A stretch of DNA of 64,000 nt from Aselliscus stoliczkanus (GCA_033961575.1 CM066736.1:83104852-83168851); one strand, 5' to 3'; numbered from the stretch's first letter, positions 22,216-33,924 are shown. The notes: generated by a model not told the origin, from the sequence alone. Numbers and translations: made by a program.

Positions 22216-22954
22216 TCCCACTCTTTTGACCGTGGCCACAGCACAAAATACCTGGGGCATCTCCACTCAGGACACACCCCTGCCCACAGGCAGACACGTA
22301 TAGTTGGGGATGGAATGGGCCAGGCTACCCTGGAGTGGTGTCTAGCCCAGCCTTGGAGGTGGGGAGCCAGGAGGCCTCAGAGAAGGTTTCATAGACCCCA
22401 AGAGGCTTGAGCTATCGGTGCAGTCCCAGAATTTTGTTTCCCAGTGCTCACTTGTGCCATCTTCAAAGAAAACTTGCAGAGCCTGATTCTGATCTAGGCC
22501 TGGCCGAAAGCAGAAGCTGGGGTGATGAGTAAGACAGGGTTCCCAAAGTCCTGCCCGTGGATGGACAGGGCACCACCGAGCACACGTTGACATAGTAGTT
22601 GTCATGCTATGGAACAATGTCCCCAACCTTGTTCTAGGACAGCTACATCAGCCTACAAAATGTTTTTGTTGTTGTTGTTTTTAAGGAGCAGGGTTTCCTT
22701 TTGAGTGATCTGAGAAGTGCTGTACATGGAATCACTCCTCATAGCTATCCATCACTGCTACTCACACTCTATAAAGGCCCTGAGAAGTCCTGCAGTGAGG
22801 ATGCTAACCTAATTATTCCCAAACTTACTTGCACGTCTAGTTAATGCCTCAGTGATTCATCACTTATTTTGGAAAATTCCATCCCAGAGGCTGGTTGGGA
22901 GCTCTCAGGGAGGACAGATGGGCTCCCTCCCAGAGGAGGGAGACTTTTTTGCAC
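22216..22954. other. Unassigned non-coding with a short (TTG)n
   Basis: A short TTG run lies at 22665-22681. Nothing else is recognised. Confidence 0.4.
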
Positions 22955-23035
22955 ATTCTGTAAGGCCCAGTCTGAGTCTAACACAGGGTCTGGCGCCCAG
23001 CAAGTGCTCAGTAAGTAATTAATAATGAAGGCATG
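22955..23035 (+). repeat. L2/MIR 3' end
   Basis: 'agggtctggcgcccagcaag' and 'tgctcagtaagtaattaa' are typical of these 3' ends. Confidence 0.6.
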
Positions 23036-23171
23036 CTCCTGCATTTGCTGGTGAAAAGGGTCCAGAGTTCTTAACAGAGGCTGGAGACAGAAGCTGCACA
23101 TAGCAATGATCCTGTGCAGGTGTGCCCTTGGCAGGTGAATGCAGGGCCTCTTTCCTCCTCTCTGGACTGTT

Positions 23172-23400
23172 TTGGAAAAGGCAAAGTGGTTTAGGTCTGG
23201 AACCAGACTGCCTGGGCTTGAATCCCAGCTCCATCACATCCTAGCTAGTTCCTTAGACAAGTTGCCTTAACATTTCTGTGTCTCAGCACTTTCATCTGGA
23301 AAATGGCCCCTAAAAATAGTGCCCAACTTAGCACGAGGATTAAGTGTTACTACAGGCACGGTCCTTAGGGGTTGGCAGGTGGTAAGTGCCTCGTAAGCCC
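23172..23400 (+). repeat. MIR, nearly full length
   Basis: 'aaccagactgcctgggcttg' and 'aatcccagctccatcac' mark the 5' half. A diverged 3' half follows. Confidence 0.88.
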
Positions 23401-23924
23401 TAGTGCTTGTTGGCCTCTTCGAGGGGTTACCTCCCAGGGCCTGGGTCCAAGTCCCCGCTTCCAGCATCCCAGTAGACTGCAGTCCTCGTATGGCTGAGTG
23501 AGGCAACCTGCACATTCGCTCCCACCGCCAGCTTCGGGCAGGGTCAGGATGATGCTTCTTCATTTCCACTAGTAAGGGCTGTTTGAGGTAAGGCTCAGGC
23601 TCCATTCCCGACCACTCCAGCTGGGTAAATATGTCTGAGGCAGCCCAGCACACCTATTATTAATGTACTGCTAGCAGCCACTGTACTTTGCAGAATTGCT
23701 ATTGCCTGCAGATGTTTTTGTAGGCCATGTCAAGTTCTCCTGACCTTAATGATATTCATGGAGTGTTGTGGCGGTCAGCCCCTCCTGCCTTTGTCTCCCT
23801 GGGGAAGGATGAGCAGTGGTGTGAGCAGTGGGCATGGGGTGCGCATTGGATCCTGGGCAATCCTGATCATGGGGCTGGCGGAGTCATTTTCTTTACACCT
23901 GTTACCGTCAGCTTCCATGTGGCT
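23401..23924. other. Unassigned non-coding
   Basis: A 128-codon antisense frame (23267-23653) overlaps the MIR, so it is not a gene. Nothing else recognised. Confidence 0.4.
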
Positions 23925-24290
23925 TGTAGGCCAGAAACCTAGATGTTATCCTTGAGAGCACCCTCTTTGTCATGGCCCCATGTTGTCACCAAGTCCTAGT
24001 GATGCCATCTCCAAAACTAATGAATCAAACCCCTTCTCCGTACGGTTACCAGTCAGTGAGTCAAAACAGCCATCTGCTCTCATCTTCCAGGCCCGAACTT
24101 CCCTGATGACTAAGCTAAATCAGAACCCCTGCTTTGTGTTCCATAGATTCCCCCCTTTTCTAATCACCTTTCAATCTTTAAGTTACCTGTCCCTGTTCTG
24201 ACTTCTCTGCTGGACTGTACACCCATGAGGGTAGGAACCAAGTTCATCTTGGTAACACAAAGATCTCCTCCTAGTTAGACAGATAAGAGT
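23925..24290 (+). repeat. L2 ORF and 3' fragment
   Basis: 'aaacctagatgttatccttg' reads like a conserved L2 reverse-transcriptase motif (NLDVIL). It continues to 'acacccatgagggtaggaac' near the 3' end, with stops in frame. Confidence 0.75.
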
Positions 24291-24294
24291 ATCC

Positions 24295-24340
24295 TTTTCT
24301 CTCCTTCCTTTCTCCTTCCCTCCCTTCTTTCTTTTTCTTA
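24295..24340 (+). repeat. Pyrimidine-rich (TTCC)n
   Basis: Polypyrimidine stretch of tctccttcc and ccttcttt words. Confidence 0.8.
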
Positions 24341-24591
24341 ATTGCAGTTGAAAGGGGACTGGTAATGAGCTAGTCACATTGTGCTCCCTAGAGGAACCTC
24401 AAGGCCACTTTGGGAGGAAAGGAAGCAAAATAGGTAGGACCCTGAGCCCCAACCCCTCACCAACACAAAGGCTACCCTTATCTCCCTTAGACATTCAAAT
24501 TTTACTCTCAGTTTTCTTCAGGGAAAATAAAAAGTGGTTCTTCTACAATAAGAGGTTTGGAAAAGACTCAGCTATTCTTATATTCTCCTTT

Positions 24592-24835
24592 TTCAGGGCA
24601 ACACTGTGCCAAGTGTTTTGCATATGTTCACTCATAAGCAAGGAAGGTATTCTCCTCATTTTGTAGATTCAGAAACTGGTGCCCAGAACAGCCAGGAAAC
24701 TTGTCTGTGGTCACACAGTCAGTGTCCAGAATTCCTCCTGAAAATGGTCAGACACCAATTCTTTCCACTGCGACCTGCTATCTCCCTAAGGTCTCTCCTC
24801 CAACAAACAGTGGCTTCCCAAGCCAACCTCTGACT
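24592..24835 (-). repeat. MIR, antisense
   Basis: 'actgtgccaagtgttttgca' then 'ttgtagattcagaaactggt' and 'tgtggtcacacagtcagtg'. Confidence 0.82.
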
Positions 24836-25269
24836 GTGGCCCGGCACCCAGTGGCCAGACACGGATCACTGGGATTTCATTGGGCCCCGCTTACTCAGAG
24901 GGACAGGGCCTTCATTCCCTAGGGTTTCCTGGCTGTGAGATGATAATTAGAAATGAAGCTCCTGTAAGACAGGGAAGAGCTGGACTGCTCTAAACAGTCC
25001 TTTATACCTAAAATAATGCTCTCTAGGCTGGGAACTCTGAGTCCCCAATACCTTCAGCACACTTTGGGTTTTCCTTCCCTTGTGTCAGGGATTTCTCCCA
25101 AGGAAATTCTAGACAAAGTAATAACCCAGGAAGAGAAAACTTCTCTAGATTTTACATTGACAACAGCATTTGTTCTACTTTGAGTTCAAGTGTCTCTTGC
25201 CTTTCTATTGTCCCCAAGCCCAGGTTATTTTGACTTTAACTTTTGGGGTTTATTTAAACAACAGTGAAA
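24836..25269. other. Unassigned non-coding
   Basis: No repeat or gene recognised. Confidence 0.4.
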
Positions 25270-25410
25270 GTAGAATGGAAGACATGGAAGCTGAATTCTT
25301 CCCCCAGCTCCCTCAAGAACTCACCATGTGACTTTGGACATGTCTCATGGCCTCTCTACATGTCAGGCTCCTCATCTTTGAAGTGAGAGAGTTTGGTCAG
25401 GATGATCCTG
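25270..25410 (+). repeat. MIR fragment
   Basis: 'caccatgtgactttggacat' and 'tcaggctcctcatctttgaa' are diverged MIR core words. Confidence 0.65.
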
Positions 25411-25419
25411 CTCACCATG

Positions 25420-25650
25420 ACAAGGATAATTAAATCACTGACTAGGGAGCTGTACTTTCTGTAAATCCCAGCTTCACCGCCACTGCTGTGTGATCTTAGG
25501 AAGATTATGGAAGCTCGTCATGGTCACTTTTATCATCTGCGGTAATGTCTATCTCGTAAAGTTGTTGTGGAGATTGACAAACAAAGCACTTAGAGAACTG
25601 CCCAGCGCACAGTAAGTTAGTTGGTTCTTGTGGTTATGGTTGTTATCATA
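25420..25650 (+). repeat. MIR, nearly full length
   Basis: 'tgctgtgtgatcttaggaag', 'gtaaagttgttgtggagatt' and 'aactgcccagcgcacagtaa'. Confidence 0.82.
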
Positions 25651-25919
25651 TCTGTTCACGAAACGGATATGATGATTCTACACTTCTATTTGTCGAGAGC
25701 ATGTCCAACTCTCCCAGGGATGAGTATGTATACTTTCAACTACCATGGGCTGAGAAAATAATATGATGACAGAAAGCTGCCGTGGATTCAGTAATGTTTA
25801 AACTCAATGTGTATTCATCATAACAGCCCCTACATATGTTGTGCAAGACATTGATTCAATTATAAACAGTGCTTGATGAGCCAATGTACAGGTTCCCAGA
25901 TTCTTCCAGTAACAATATG

Positions 25920-26012
25920 TCCCCATTTCGAAACCTCTGATCTAGATTATTGCTGTTTCCAGCATATTCATGGCCCACGGTAGGCACCAAGTTAATGTTT
26001 GAATCAACAAAT
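25920..26012 (+). repeat. L2 3' end
   Basis: 'cacggtaggcaccaagttaa' and 'tgtttgaatcaacaaatgac' end directly at a GGAT array, a common layout at L2 3' tips. Confidence 0.65.
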
Positions 26013-26068
26013 GACTGGATGGATGGATGGATGGATGGATGGATGGATGGATGGATGGATGGTTGATT
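26013..26068 (+). repeat. (GGAT)n microsatellite
   Basis: Near-perfect GGAT array beginning at the L2 3' end. Confidence 0.95.
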
Positions 26069-26124
26069 GAATGGATGGATAAGTCTGTTTTACATTTGCC
26101 TCTTGATTTAGTTTGAACAGAATC

Positions 26125-26128
<4 letters not shown>

Positions 26129-26171
<43 letters not shown>
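26129..26171. repeat. (TA)n microsatellite
   Basis: About 42 bases of alternating A and T, followed by a short (TG)n. Confidence 0.95.
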
Positions 26172-26174
<3 letters not shown>

Positions 26175-27119
26175 GTGTGTGTGTCTGTGAACATTTGCAG
26201 AGAGAGCTCCAGCTCTTTTTGTCCCAGGGAAGAAGATGGTCATAGTACATAGTTTGCATATTCCCCCATCTTTTAGTTTATAAGGTCATTTCCTCTGGAG
26301 TCCTTTCAGCTGCCTGGAGTTGACAGAAGATAAGCACTCCCTCAGCCTCTCCCATACGTTCCTCCTCCAACAATGAGGGCTTTGTGCTGGGAAGATTGCC
26401 TATGGATGCGTCTTTCCCAAGGCCCCTCAGAGCCTTGTCTGGCTTCTATCAAGAGTATTAATGGGGGAGGGGACACAGGAGGTTGAATCCAGAGAGCAGT
26501 GCCTGTGGCCTTGTGCCAACTCAACAAGTCAGGCTGGGATAGATAACACAATATCTGTTCTGGAATATAAGCAGCTTGGTTACCTGACCTGGTTATCCAG
26601 CTGTCTGCAGCCAGGGCCCTGGAAGTCATGGAGCTCTGAGATCTCTTTTGCTTGGAGCCCAGGAGAGAATGCAGCGCTGGAGAGGGTGGGTAGGAGATGC
26701 AGAGGGATGGATGGCCAGTCTCAGGGTGTGGAAGAATTTCACCCCACGGGGCAAGGGCTGCTGTGGCTACTGCGTCTTAGGGCTTCAATTCACTAATGAG
26801 ATTAAAATGCCAGTGGCCTGCCTCTCCATACACTTACTTAAGAACACATGGCTTGAGCTGCTTAATGAGTGTTAGGAGCCTAAGAAAGGCCCAGGCAGGC
26901 GCCTGGCTGATGCCTTGTTGATTAGAATACTAAATGTGTCACCCTTTGAAAGCCAGCAGTTGCTGGAGAGCAAACCCAAGGTTAAGATTTCCTGGTAACC
27001 CTTCCAATTCCACTGTTCCCACGTGTTTACCAATCAGTAAGCTGATATGGGTAAGGAATGATTCTAAGGATGATTTTGATGAAGACAAGGACAACAATAA
27101 TGATTATCACAATAGTAAA
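26172..27119. other. Unassigned; possible conserved patch at 26765-26880
   Basis: Frames of 95 and 111 codons overlap on opposite strands over 26342-26796. The patch with 'cactaatgagattaaaatgc' is AT-rich and non-repetitive. Confidence 0.4.
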
Positions 27120-27285
27120 CAGCGGTTCTCAAACCCAGCTGCCCACCAGAAATTCCCCTGCATTTCTTTGTTTTTCTTTTGGTTTAAAAACACAGACTCT
27201 TGGGCCCTATCCCTTGTGACTCTGTGTCTCTAGACTTGGGAGCCCAGGAATCTACGAGTACACTGGATTATTCTGGTGTTCCGGG
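27120..27285 (+). repeat. hAT-Charlie remnant (MER5A-like)
   Basis: Starts 'cagcggttctcaaacccagc', the 5' terminal repeat of MER5-type elements. Internal words ('tcttgggccctatccc', 'ggagcccaggaatct') fit, with an insertion in the middle. Confidence 0.65.
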
Positions 27286-27289
27286 CTGA

Positions 27290-27404
27290 GCTTGGGCTTT
27301 GGGAACCCATTGGACCCTGATTGGCATCTGACTGTCACTTCCTAAACTGTGTGACCTTGGGCCGATTGCTTAGCCTTTCATACTCAGATATATCATCTTT
27401 AAAA
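27290..27404 (+). repeat. MIR fragment
   Basis: 'aactgtgtgaccttgggccg' is the MIR core. Confidence 0.7.
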
Positions 27405-27722
27405 AGAAGTTAGGTAAAATAGTCAGCTACTAAGGAAAACAGCATGATGATTCCTGAAAACCGTAATGACAGAATTACCATGTAACCTAGCAATTCCATA
27501 TCTGGGTATATACCCAGAAGTATTGAAAGCATGGACTTGAAAAGATACCTGTACACCCACATCATGGCAGCACTATTCAAAATAGCAAGAGATAGAAGAA
27601 ACCCAAGTGTCCCTTGATTGATGAATGGATAAGCAAAATGTGGTATGTACATACCACAGAATATTAGTCAGCCTTAAAAAAGGAAGGGACATCTGACATA
27701 TGCTACAACGTGGATGAACCTT
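27405..27722 (+). repeat. L1 3' fragment
   Basis: 'aattccatatctgggtatat', 'gcactattcaaaatagcaag', 'gataagcaaaatgtggtatg' and 'tgctacaacgtggatgaacc' are an old L1 ORF2-3' UTR junction. Homology stops abruptly at about 27720. Confidence 0.9.
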
Positions 27723-28220
27723 GACTTCAACATCATTTGAGGCAGTGCAAGGTTTGCTTCAGCAACTTCTCCAGAACGCCCAGAAAAAGCAGAGCGGTGG
27801 TGAAGCCAAGGTTGTGTTTGATACCCAGCTGGTGCTCACAGCCAAGCACCTGACAGCTCTTCCTGTCCAACACGCTATTAGGCAAGGCCCAGTCATGCTC
27901 ACAGCATCTAAATGACAACCTCTCCTAGAGACTGGGCTTCTTTGACGTCACATGGACTCTAACTCAACCTTGAAACTACCCACCTGGCCACTTAGCCCAA
28001 GTAGGAATGATTTATGCCCCTCAGGTACAAAGAAATGCCGATTCCTCTCACAGCACATCTAGTGTGTGTATGGCTCTGAGATGATGAGACAGCTGATGAA
28101 GGAGAAAACCCTGTGGGTATACTGTAGTCAAGATGCCAGGGGTGTGGTTCCTGCCAAAGTCAACATGAAGGTTAGGGTTTTCTTACAAATGCATGAGTTG
28201 AATTTGACAGCATATTGAAT
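27723..28220. other. Unidentified segment after a broken L1
   Basis: The sequence is not an L1 continuation and I do not recognise it. A 64-codon plus-strand frame (27721-27915) begins MTSTSFEAVQGLLQQLLQNA and looks less repeat-like than most here. A second short frame (28081-28218) is Lys/Val-rich. It could be a decayed processed pseudogene or just unique sequence. I saw no poly-A tail or target duplication. Confidence 0.3.
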
Positions 28221-28277
28221 CGCTGTATTATCAACATCATCATCATAGCAAAATAATTAGCTCAGTTTGAATGCCGA

Positions 28278-28312
28278 ATAAAATGATGATGGTGGTGGTG
28301 GTGATGATCATG
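28278..28312 (+). repeat. (GAT/GGT)n short repeat
   Basis: gatgatggtggtggtggtg, interrupted trinucleotide. Confidence 0.8.
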
Positions 28313-28384
28313 ATTTAGAGGTAACTTGAGTAGATGAACTGAATAATAAATTGGATACCTAAAAATATTAAAATTGTACTTCTC

Positions 28385-28605
28385 ATATATAGATTCATGC
28401 TAAGCATTTTACATCAATTTCCTCTATTCCCCACCCCAACCCCCGCAATGTCCTGTGAGGTATGTATTATCACCTATGCTTTACAGATAAGGAAAACTGA
28501 GGCCAGGTGACCCACATGTCCAAGGCGACATGGCTCTGTTGATCTGGAATTGGAACCCGAGGTCTGCCTTACCCTAGGCTATGTACTTTTGACTCTAGAG
28601 GATTT
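28385..28605 (-). repeat. MIR, antisense
   Basis: 'ctgtgaggtatgtattatca', 'ctttacagataaggaaaact' and 'tggaacccgaggtctgcc'. Confidence 0.82.
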
Positions 28606-28904
28606 ACTGTGTGGTTGGTAAATTAGGGTTGGTTATTCATTTTCAGAAACCAGATCATTTTCTTGCTTTACAAAAGGAGTCCTTTGAAAAGCAACTCATA
28701 CATAGTGCATTTAACATAAAACCCTGATTATAAAGATTCATTTGGGGGAGACTGTTTTTAAGATTACCCCTCTCATCTGTGTAGCTATGATACTATTTTA
28801 GGGCCATGGTTACAGGTGTTGTGTTAAACATCAACTCAACTCAGACAAATATTTATCACTGTTTTCTCTATGGCAGTGCAATCTATTTTATATCTGTTGG
28901 TGGT

Positions 28905-29040
28905 TAAACAAACAAGCTTTCATGATGCGTTTGAATCCCAACTCTACCACTGACTAGCTGTGTGAGTTAGGATAACCTACTTAGCCTCTCTGAGTCTGCT
29001 TTTTCACCTGTGAAGTAGGCATAATAATTGGGGATTTATA
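28905..29040 (+). repeat. MIR fragment
   Basis: 'gtttgaatcccaactctacc' and 'actgactagctgtgtgagtt' are MIR 5' core. Confidence 0.82.
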
Positions 29041-29329
29041 GATAATGACCCATGAGCCCTTGTCCTCTCCACCCATCTATGCCTCAGTTTCCTTACCTTG
29101 CTCACAAGCTTCTGGTGTCCTGGGCAAGCACCTTAGAATGCTCAAATAGGAACAGCATCCCAGGCCAGCTGAAAAGTTGGCTAGCCTCACCCTCCTTGAG
29201 ATGCTAGAAAGCCTCAGGAACAAAGGAAGTTGGATATTCAAATCAGGAGTTCAAGAAAGAGGTCAGAGCCAGAGAATATGATGCAGGCTGAAGGCCCAAA
29301 GTAGAAGCAATCACCCAGGAGAGGGTGTA

Positions 29330-29505
29330 GCATGAGAAGAAAAGACCGGATCAAGTTTATTGCAATGATTCAGGGGACATGAAGACCTGAGATCGCCCAT
29401 TGTAGTGGGGACAGAAGAAAAATTACTAAGGTATAGGCAGTAGGATGTGGTTTCTGATGACTTGAGGTTTGGGGGAAAAAGATAAAGAGATGATTCAAAG
29501 TTTAT
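29330..29505 (-). repeat. Possible L2 fragment, antisense
   Basis: 'attgcaatgattcaggggac' and 'gatgacttgaggtttggggg' fit the antisense L2 ORF loosely. Confidence 0.45.
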
Positions 29506-29509
29506 TAAA

Positions 29510-29925
29510 TCCTGGCTCCTCCCAAACTCTTTACTCTGTCCACTCTAGGCTGGGCAGGTTGTTCCTCATCTATGCTCTCACTGAGTGTCTTCATTGCAAA
29601 CCCCACAGTGTATTGTAATTGTCTGTGTGTGTGTTTACATCTTCCACATTTCCATCACTCAAGTGCTTATTCATTTCGTTTCAGGTCCTAAATCAAGTAG
29701 TGTGACCCCCTCCTCCAGCCTTTCCTGCCTCCTGTATTCTGATTTATTATTCTTCATAGCACCACCCAACACAGAAAATTGTTGCTTTATTATCTGTCTT
29801 CCTGACTATCACTAAAGCTCCATAGAGTAGGGGTTTGGCCTGGTTTCTTCAGTGCTGTGTTCCCAGAGCCTAAAAGATTGCTCCAAGTGGTCAATAAACA
29901 TTTGCCAAGTATCCCCTGTCTCTCG
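29510..29925 (+). repeat. L2 3' region
   Basis: Ends 'aagctccatagagtaggggt', 'gctgtgttcccagagcctaa', 'ggtcaataaacatttgcc', the L2 3' signature. The 76-codon frame at 29585 is a by-product. Confidence 0.78.
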
Positions 29926-30090
29926 ACATCCCCAAATCAAACATCCCTAAGTCTCATGACATGGTTTTCTAACCATCCTGTCCACAGTCTCGGAGACCCT
30001 CACCTGACACAGTAGTACAAATTATTGCTGTCTGAATTACTCTGTTCTGAATAATTGGACTGTGATTTCTCATGAAGACACTCAGATGAA

Positions 30091-30267
30091 CAGGACTATT
30101 TACATAATTTGTGGGATCCAGTGAAAAATTAAAATATGGGGCCCCTTATTGAAAAATTATTAAAAATGTCAAGATGGCCATAGTGAAGCATTCAACCCAG
30201 CATGGGCCCTTTGAGTGCAGGGCTTTGTGTCACTGCAGGGGGTCATACATCCCTAAAGCTGGCCCTT
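30091..30267. repeat. Non-autonomous hAT remnant
   Basis: 'tacataatttgtgggatcca', 'aatatggggccccttattga' and 'tgggccctttgagtgcaggg' belong to an old hAT family whose ends read cagggccggc. Here the ends are decayed (cagg... and ...gctggccctt) and the 8-bp flanks match only partly. Confidence 0.55.
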
Positions 30268-31022
30268 CAATAAGGCCCAGATCTTCTATAAGATTGTAAA
30301 TACCAGGCTCCAGGTTTCTATTTTGTCTTGGAGAAAATAAGGATTTTGAACAGAGGTGACATTTAAAGTTCATTTCATTTTTTCTTGGCTGTAAGTTACT
30401 CATATACTGATTGTGAAAATTTGCACAAGTAAGAAAGGTATAAGGCCCTGTTAATTTCTTCTTTTTCCCTCTAACCTCCTGCCCTACAGGCACCAAACCT
30501 AAAGGTAACCAGTGAACATTTGATTAACTCCTCCTCTCTTTCTGAGTTTAGTTTTTCCTGTGTAACATAGTTAAGCTTATACTTGAGCTACAACTTGTGT
30601 CCTGCTTTATTCTCCTGACTCTGAAAGAGAAGGAGTGGGGCTTCTTAAATGCATGCTTAGGGAGATTGGCCTGGAGACCAGTTTTGAGTGGATTGGGGGT
30701 GTAGATTTGGCAGCAAGGATGGAGTTGGAGGTAGAGTTAGGGTTTGGAAGAGAGAACCAGGGAGGCCCTGGACTGAGGAGAAAGAATGGAGGGATAATTA
30801 GGAAGCTCAAGCCACTCTGATGGGAGGTGACCACAACCCCATCCCTCTTGAATTCCCTTGACTAGTGGGAAAGCACGTCAAGGTCTGGCCATGTCTTTCC
30901 AGGATTCCGCAGGTGACAGCAAGCACTGGGGTCATTTGTCAAATACAGCTCTTTGGCTCCTCCTCTCTAAGGCCAGACCAGTCCTTCCTCCCTGCCCTGG
31001 GGCTCAAACTCTGAAAGTTGCG
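30268..31022. other. Unassigned non-coding
   Basis: 30340-30600 has an L1-3'-UTR-like feel ('gaaaatttgcacaagtaaga') but is not assignable. Frames of 60-100 codons lack features. Confidence 0.35.
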
Positions 31023-31036
31023 CCCCCCCCCCCCCC
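31023..31036 (+). repeat. Poly-C run
   Basis: 14 consecutive C. Confidence 0.97.
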
Positions 31037-31179
31037 AGCCTTGGCCAATAGCAAATGTAAACCCAGGGAGCGAGCAGGCATTGCAGGGTCAGGGTTCCCA
31101 ATGTCAATGGCAGAAGCCTCAGGGCTTAGATTCTCCCATTTGTTGGTGATCTCCAGTGCCTAGACTGGCAAAGGGGAGA

Positions 31180-31345
31180 GTTAGCATTGTCACTGGATCC
31201 TTAATTATGCGTTTCATGAATTTTCATGTTTCCGCTTTCAAGCTTAATGTTGCTTTCTCAGTGAGTTTTTTTGTACTTGAGCATAAAAGCCTTGTAATTA
31301 CAGCGTGTTGTGGATTGCAGAGGGTGATTAAAATGGATTTCATGA
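31180..31345. promoter_or_regulatory. Candidate conserved AT-rich non-coding element
   Basis: Non-repeat sequence dense in homeodomain-like words: 'ccttaattatgcgtttcatg', 'cttgtaattacagc' and 'gtgattaaaatggatttcat'. The catgaa(a/t) word recurs three times. No transcript evidence; this is motif-based inference. Confidence 0.3.
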
Positions 31346-32739
31346 AATCTGAAGCTTCCCCCTCTCCCCCTTCCCGCACCCCCAGTCCAATAGGCGGGGG
31401 AGTCACTCCCACAGAGTCCTAGGAAGAAGTTCAGAGACTCAGGATACTAAGGACATGAGTTTTCTTCTCCATGCTGTTCCTCTCTGGGCCTGGGATCAGC
31501 TCCCAGACGGCCCTTTGCCTTCTCTTCCTCCTCCGTTTCCTGAGTGAAGTCCAGCTATAGCCCTGACACACAGCCAAGTCTCACCCCTACGGCTGGCTGC
31601 TCTGTCACTAGCAGAGACAGTAAAACAAAGAGCTTTTTTTTTCTTTTGTACAGCCATTAAGTGTGTTTCATTTACCTTCACAGTCAGCCTACGCTCCATC
31701 CGAGAGGGTTATTCAGTTTGAATGGAAGCCTGAAAATTGCTGAATCCAGTGATGGTGTAAAAATTTCCTGGAGTCTCTTCCTCCTAGGACAAGTTGGTGC
31801 ATGACGGAAACGAGATCTGATCTTTAGCTGAGTCTGTATCAGGGAGGACTGGTTGGTGGTCAGAGGCCATTTAAACAAGAAGTGACCTGGCAGCGGGAGG
31901 AAGGGGCGGCTGGAAGATTTCCTGAAGGATGTGAGGCTCTTCCTTGAAGGAAGAAGAGGATTGTGTTTCCTGTTGGGATCCCTAGAAAAAGAAAGCAGAA
32001 CAGAGCTGAGTCTGGCCAGGCCAAACTAGAAGATTGTCCCTAGAAATGACCCTCCTTGACCAATGAGGAAACCAAGGGAAATCTCTTAAGTGCACATGTG
32101 TGTCATAGTCATGGTGGAAGGGACTTGGGAAGTCGTCTGAGCCAGTTCTGCCATTTCAAAGAACCTCCACTTACCACAGGCAGCCTGACCCAGCAGAGCC
32201 CAGGCAGCCCCTCTGTGTGAGTTAGGGAACGGGGCACCTTCCCACCCCAGGTGAACACAGGTGAGCCCAGCCCTGAAACAGCCCGTCAGCTGTGTGTCCT
32301 TGAGTGGGGAACAACCTGCCCGACCATATGCAGCATCCTTAGAAGACAGACCCAAACCAGGCCTCTTTTGCTCAGTTCACAGCTTTCCCTGTGCCCTCTA
32401 CCATACCATGACACCCACCACACTGACCTCTACCCTGAGTGTCTAAGGGTTTCCTTGTATCTCAGCTCAGCCACCCACATTCTAGAACTTGACTGGTCAT
32501 GTTATTTACACATAAGGATATGCAAATGAGCAGACACAGGTATACTCACGTGTGCACATGGGTCCCTTTAAATATTCAAAGATGGCGCTGCTAATGGCAG
32601 AATACATTCATGGGTGGGCAGTAAAGACCACCTCCTCTGCACTGCACACCGGGAACGAGGCAGGTTGAAGCTTAACTTCTGCAGCCTCATCACCCACCCT
32701 ACCTCTCTCTGCTCACACCTTGCCCTCCCATTGTGAACT
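31346..32739. other. Unassigned non-coding
   Basis: Longest frames are 89-92 codons and overlap each other on both strands. No repeat is certain. Confidence 0.4.
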
Positions 32740-33080
32740 TAGAGTGCCCTGCACAGACAGTATTTTTCATAAGTCCATGTCTTTCAGCGCTGATCCCTCT
32801 GCCTGGAATGCTTTTCTCCCACTGATTCCATCTAGCACACTCCTCCAAAGCCATGCTTTGGCCACATCTCTCTGAGGTCTCCTTTGGCCCACCTTCCCAC
32901 CCTTCCTTTCTCTATACAACCCATGTCTCTCATGCATAAGGCATCTGTTGCCTGTGTGGCACCATACTGTATTTGGCTTTCTATGGCAGTTTCCCCACTC
33001 AGGAATGGGCCTGGCCTTAGTCATCTCTGTGCCCCCTGAGCCCAGCACAGGTCCTGGAACATGGAGGAGGCACTAAGAAT
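32740..33080 (+). repeat. L2 LINE 3' region
   Basis: 'ctctgcctggaatgcttttc', 'ccacatctctctgaggtctc', 'gagcccagcacaggtcctgg' follow the L2 3' order. Confidence 0.82.
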
Positions 33081-33924
33081 GCTTGCTGTAGAAGGGGGCT
33101 GATACCCTTTTGGTGAATGAGTTAGCCCCAGAAGAAGACAGGAGATCCATCACAGCATGGGCCCAGGAAATGACCACCCCTGAAAAGCTGGGGAGAGCAG
33201 GCTCAGGTGTTTCCTGACAAAGGGCCCGTTTCTCAGATATTCTGTCCCAGATTCCAGTGTCACCCATCCAAAGTAGACATCCCTTCCATCCTCTCAGACA
33301 GGGTGTCTGTGGAGCTGGCCTACCTCTTTTTGGCCCTGACCTTTGGAGCTCACCTGAAATGCACAACCCCGTGGACCTGGTTGAGTCTGTGGTCTCTGCT
33401 TCAACTTATGGATTCAGAAGCCCAAAACAAACCATCCTGTCCACTCCTAGGCCAGCACTGTCAGCTGCTCCTGCTCAAACCGTTGACAGGTGGCAGGTGG
33501 CAGCAGCTAGGAAAATTGCCACTGTCCATCTTTCTCTCACCAGCACACGTTCATTCCCCTGGCATATCCTGAGTACTGGGCCATGGACTCTAGGCATCAG
33601 GGTGCCCAGTGTGCTGCCAGTGAGTTACCATGGAGCAAGGCCATCACTCCGGGGAGCAACTCCTGCACTCCAGGGTGGCTGGGGAGGGGTCTGCAGTGCT
33701 GGACGAATATCCCCATCTTGTCTGTGTGCTGTGAGTGGATAAGGGCTGGGCAGCTGTGTTGCAGCCACCTCCTGAAGGTGAGGCAGGAGAGAGGGTCTTC
33801 TATGAAACAGGGTGGGCATCAGGCATGACAGTGATCATGATGGAGATGTACAAAGCATCTCAGCTGCAGAAAGGAGGGATGCCATTGTTTCTATTGAAAG
33901 CATTAGGAAAGACTTAACAGAAGC
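33081..33924. other. Unassigned non-coding
   Basis: A 121-codon and a 161-codon plus-strand frame overlap each other (33207-33742). No domain or codon signature is visible, so chance is likeliest. Confidence 0.4.

Noticed and set aside
31023..31036. CpG island or promoter near the C-rich stretch
   Set aside because: It is a homopolymer run with few CpGs around it. No CpG-dense interval was seen anywhere in the window.
33257..33742. 161-codon plus-strand frame
   Set aside because: Overlaps a 121-codon frame in another phase; no domain, no splice context.
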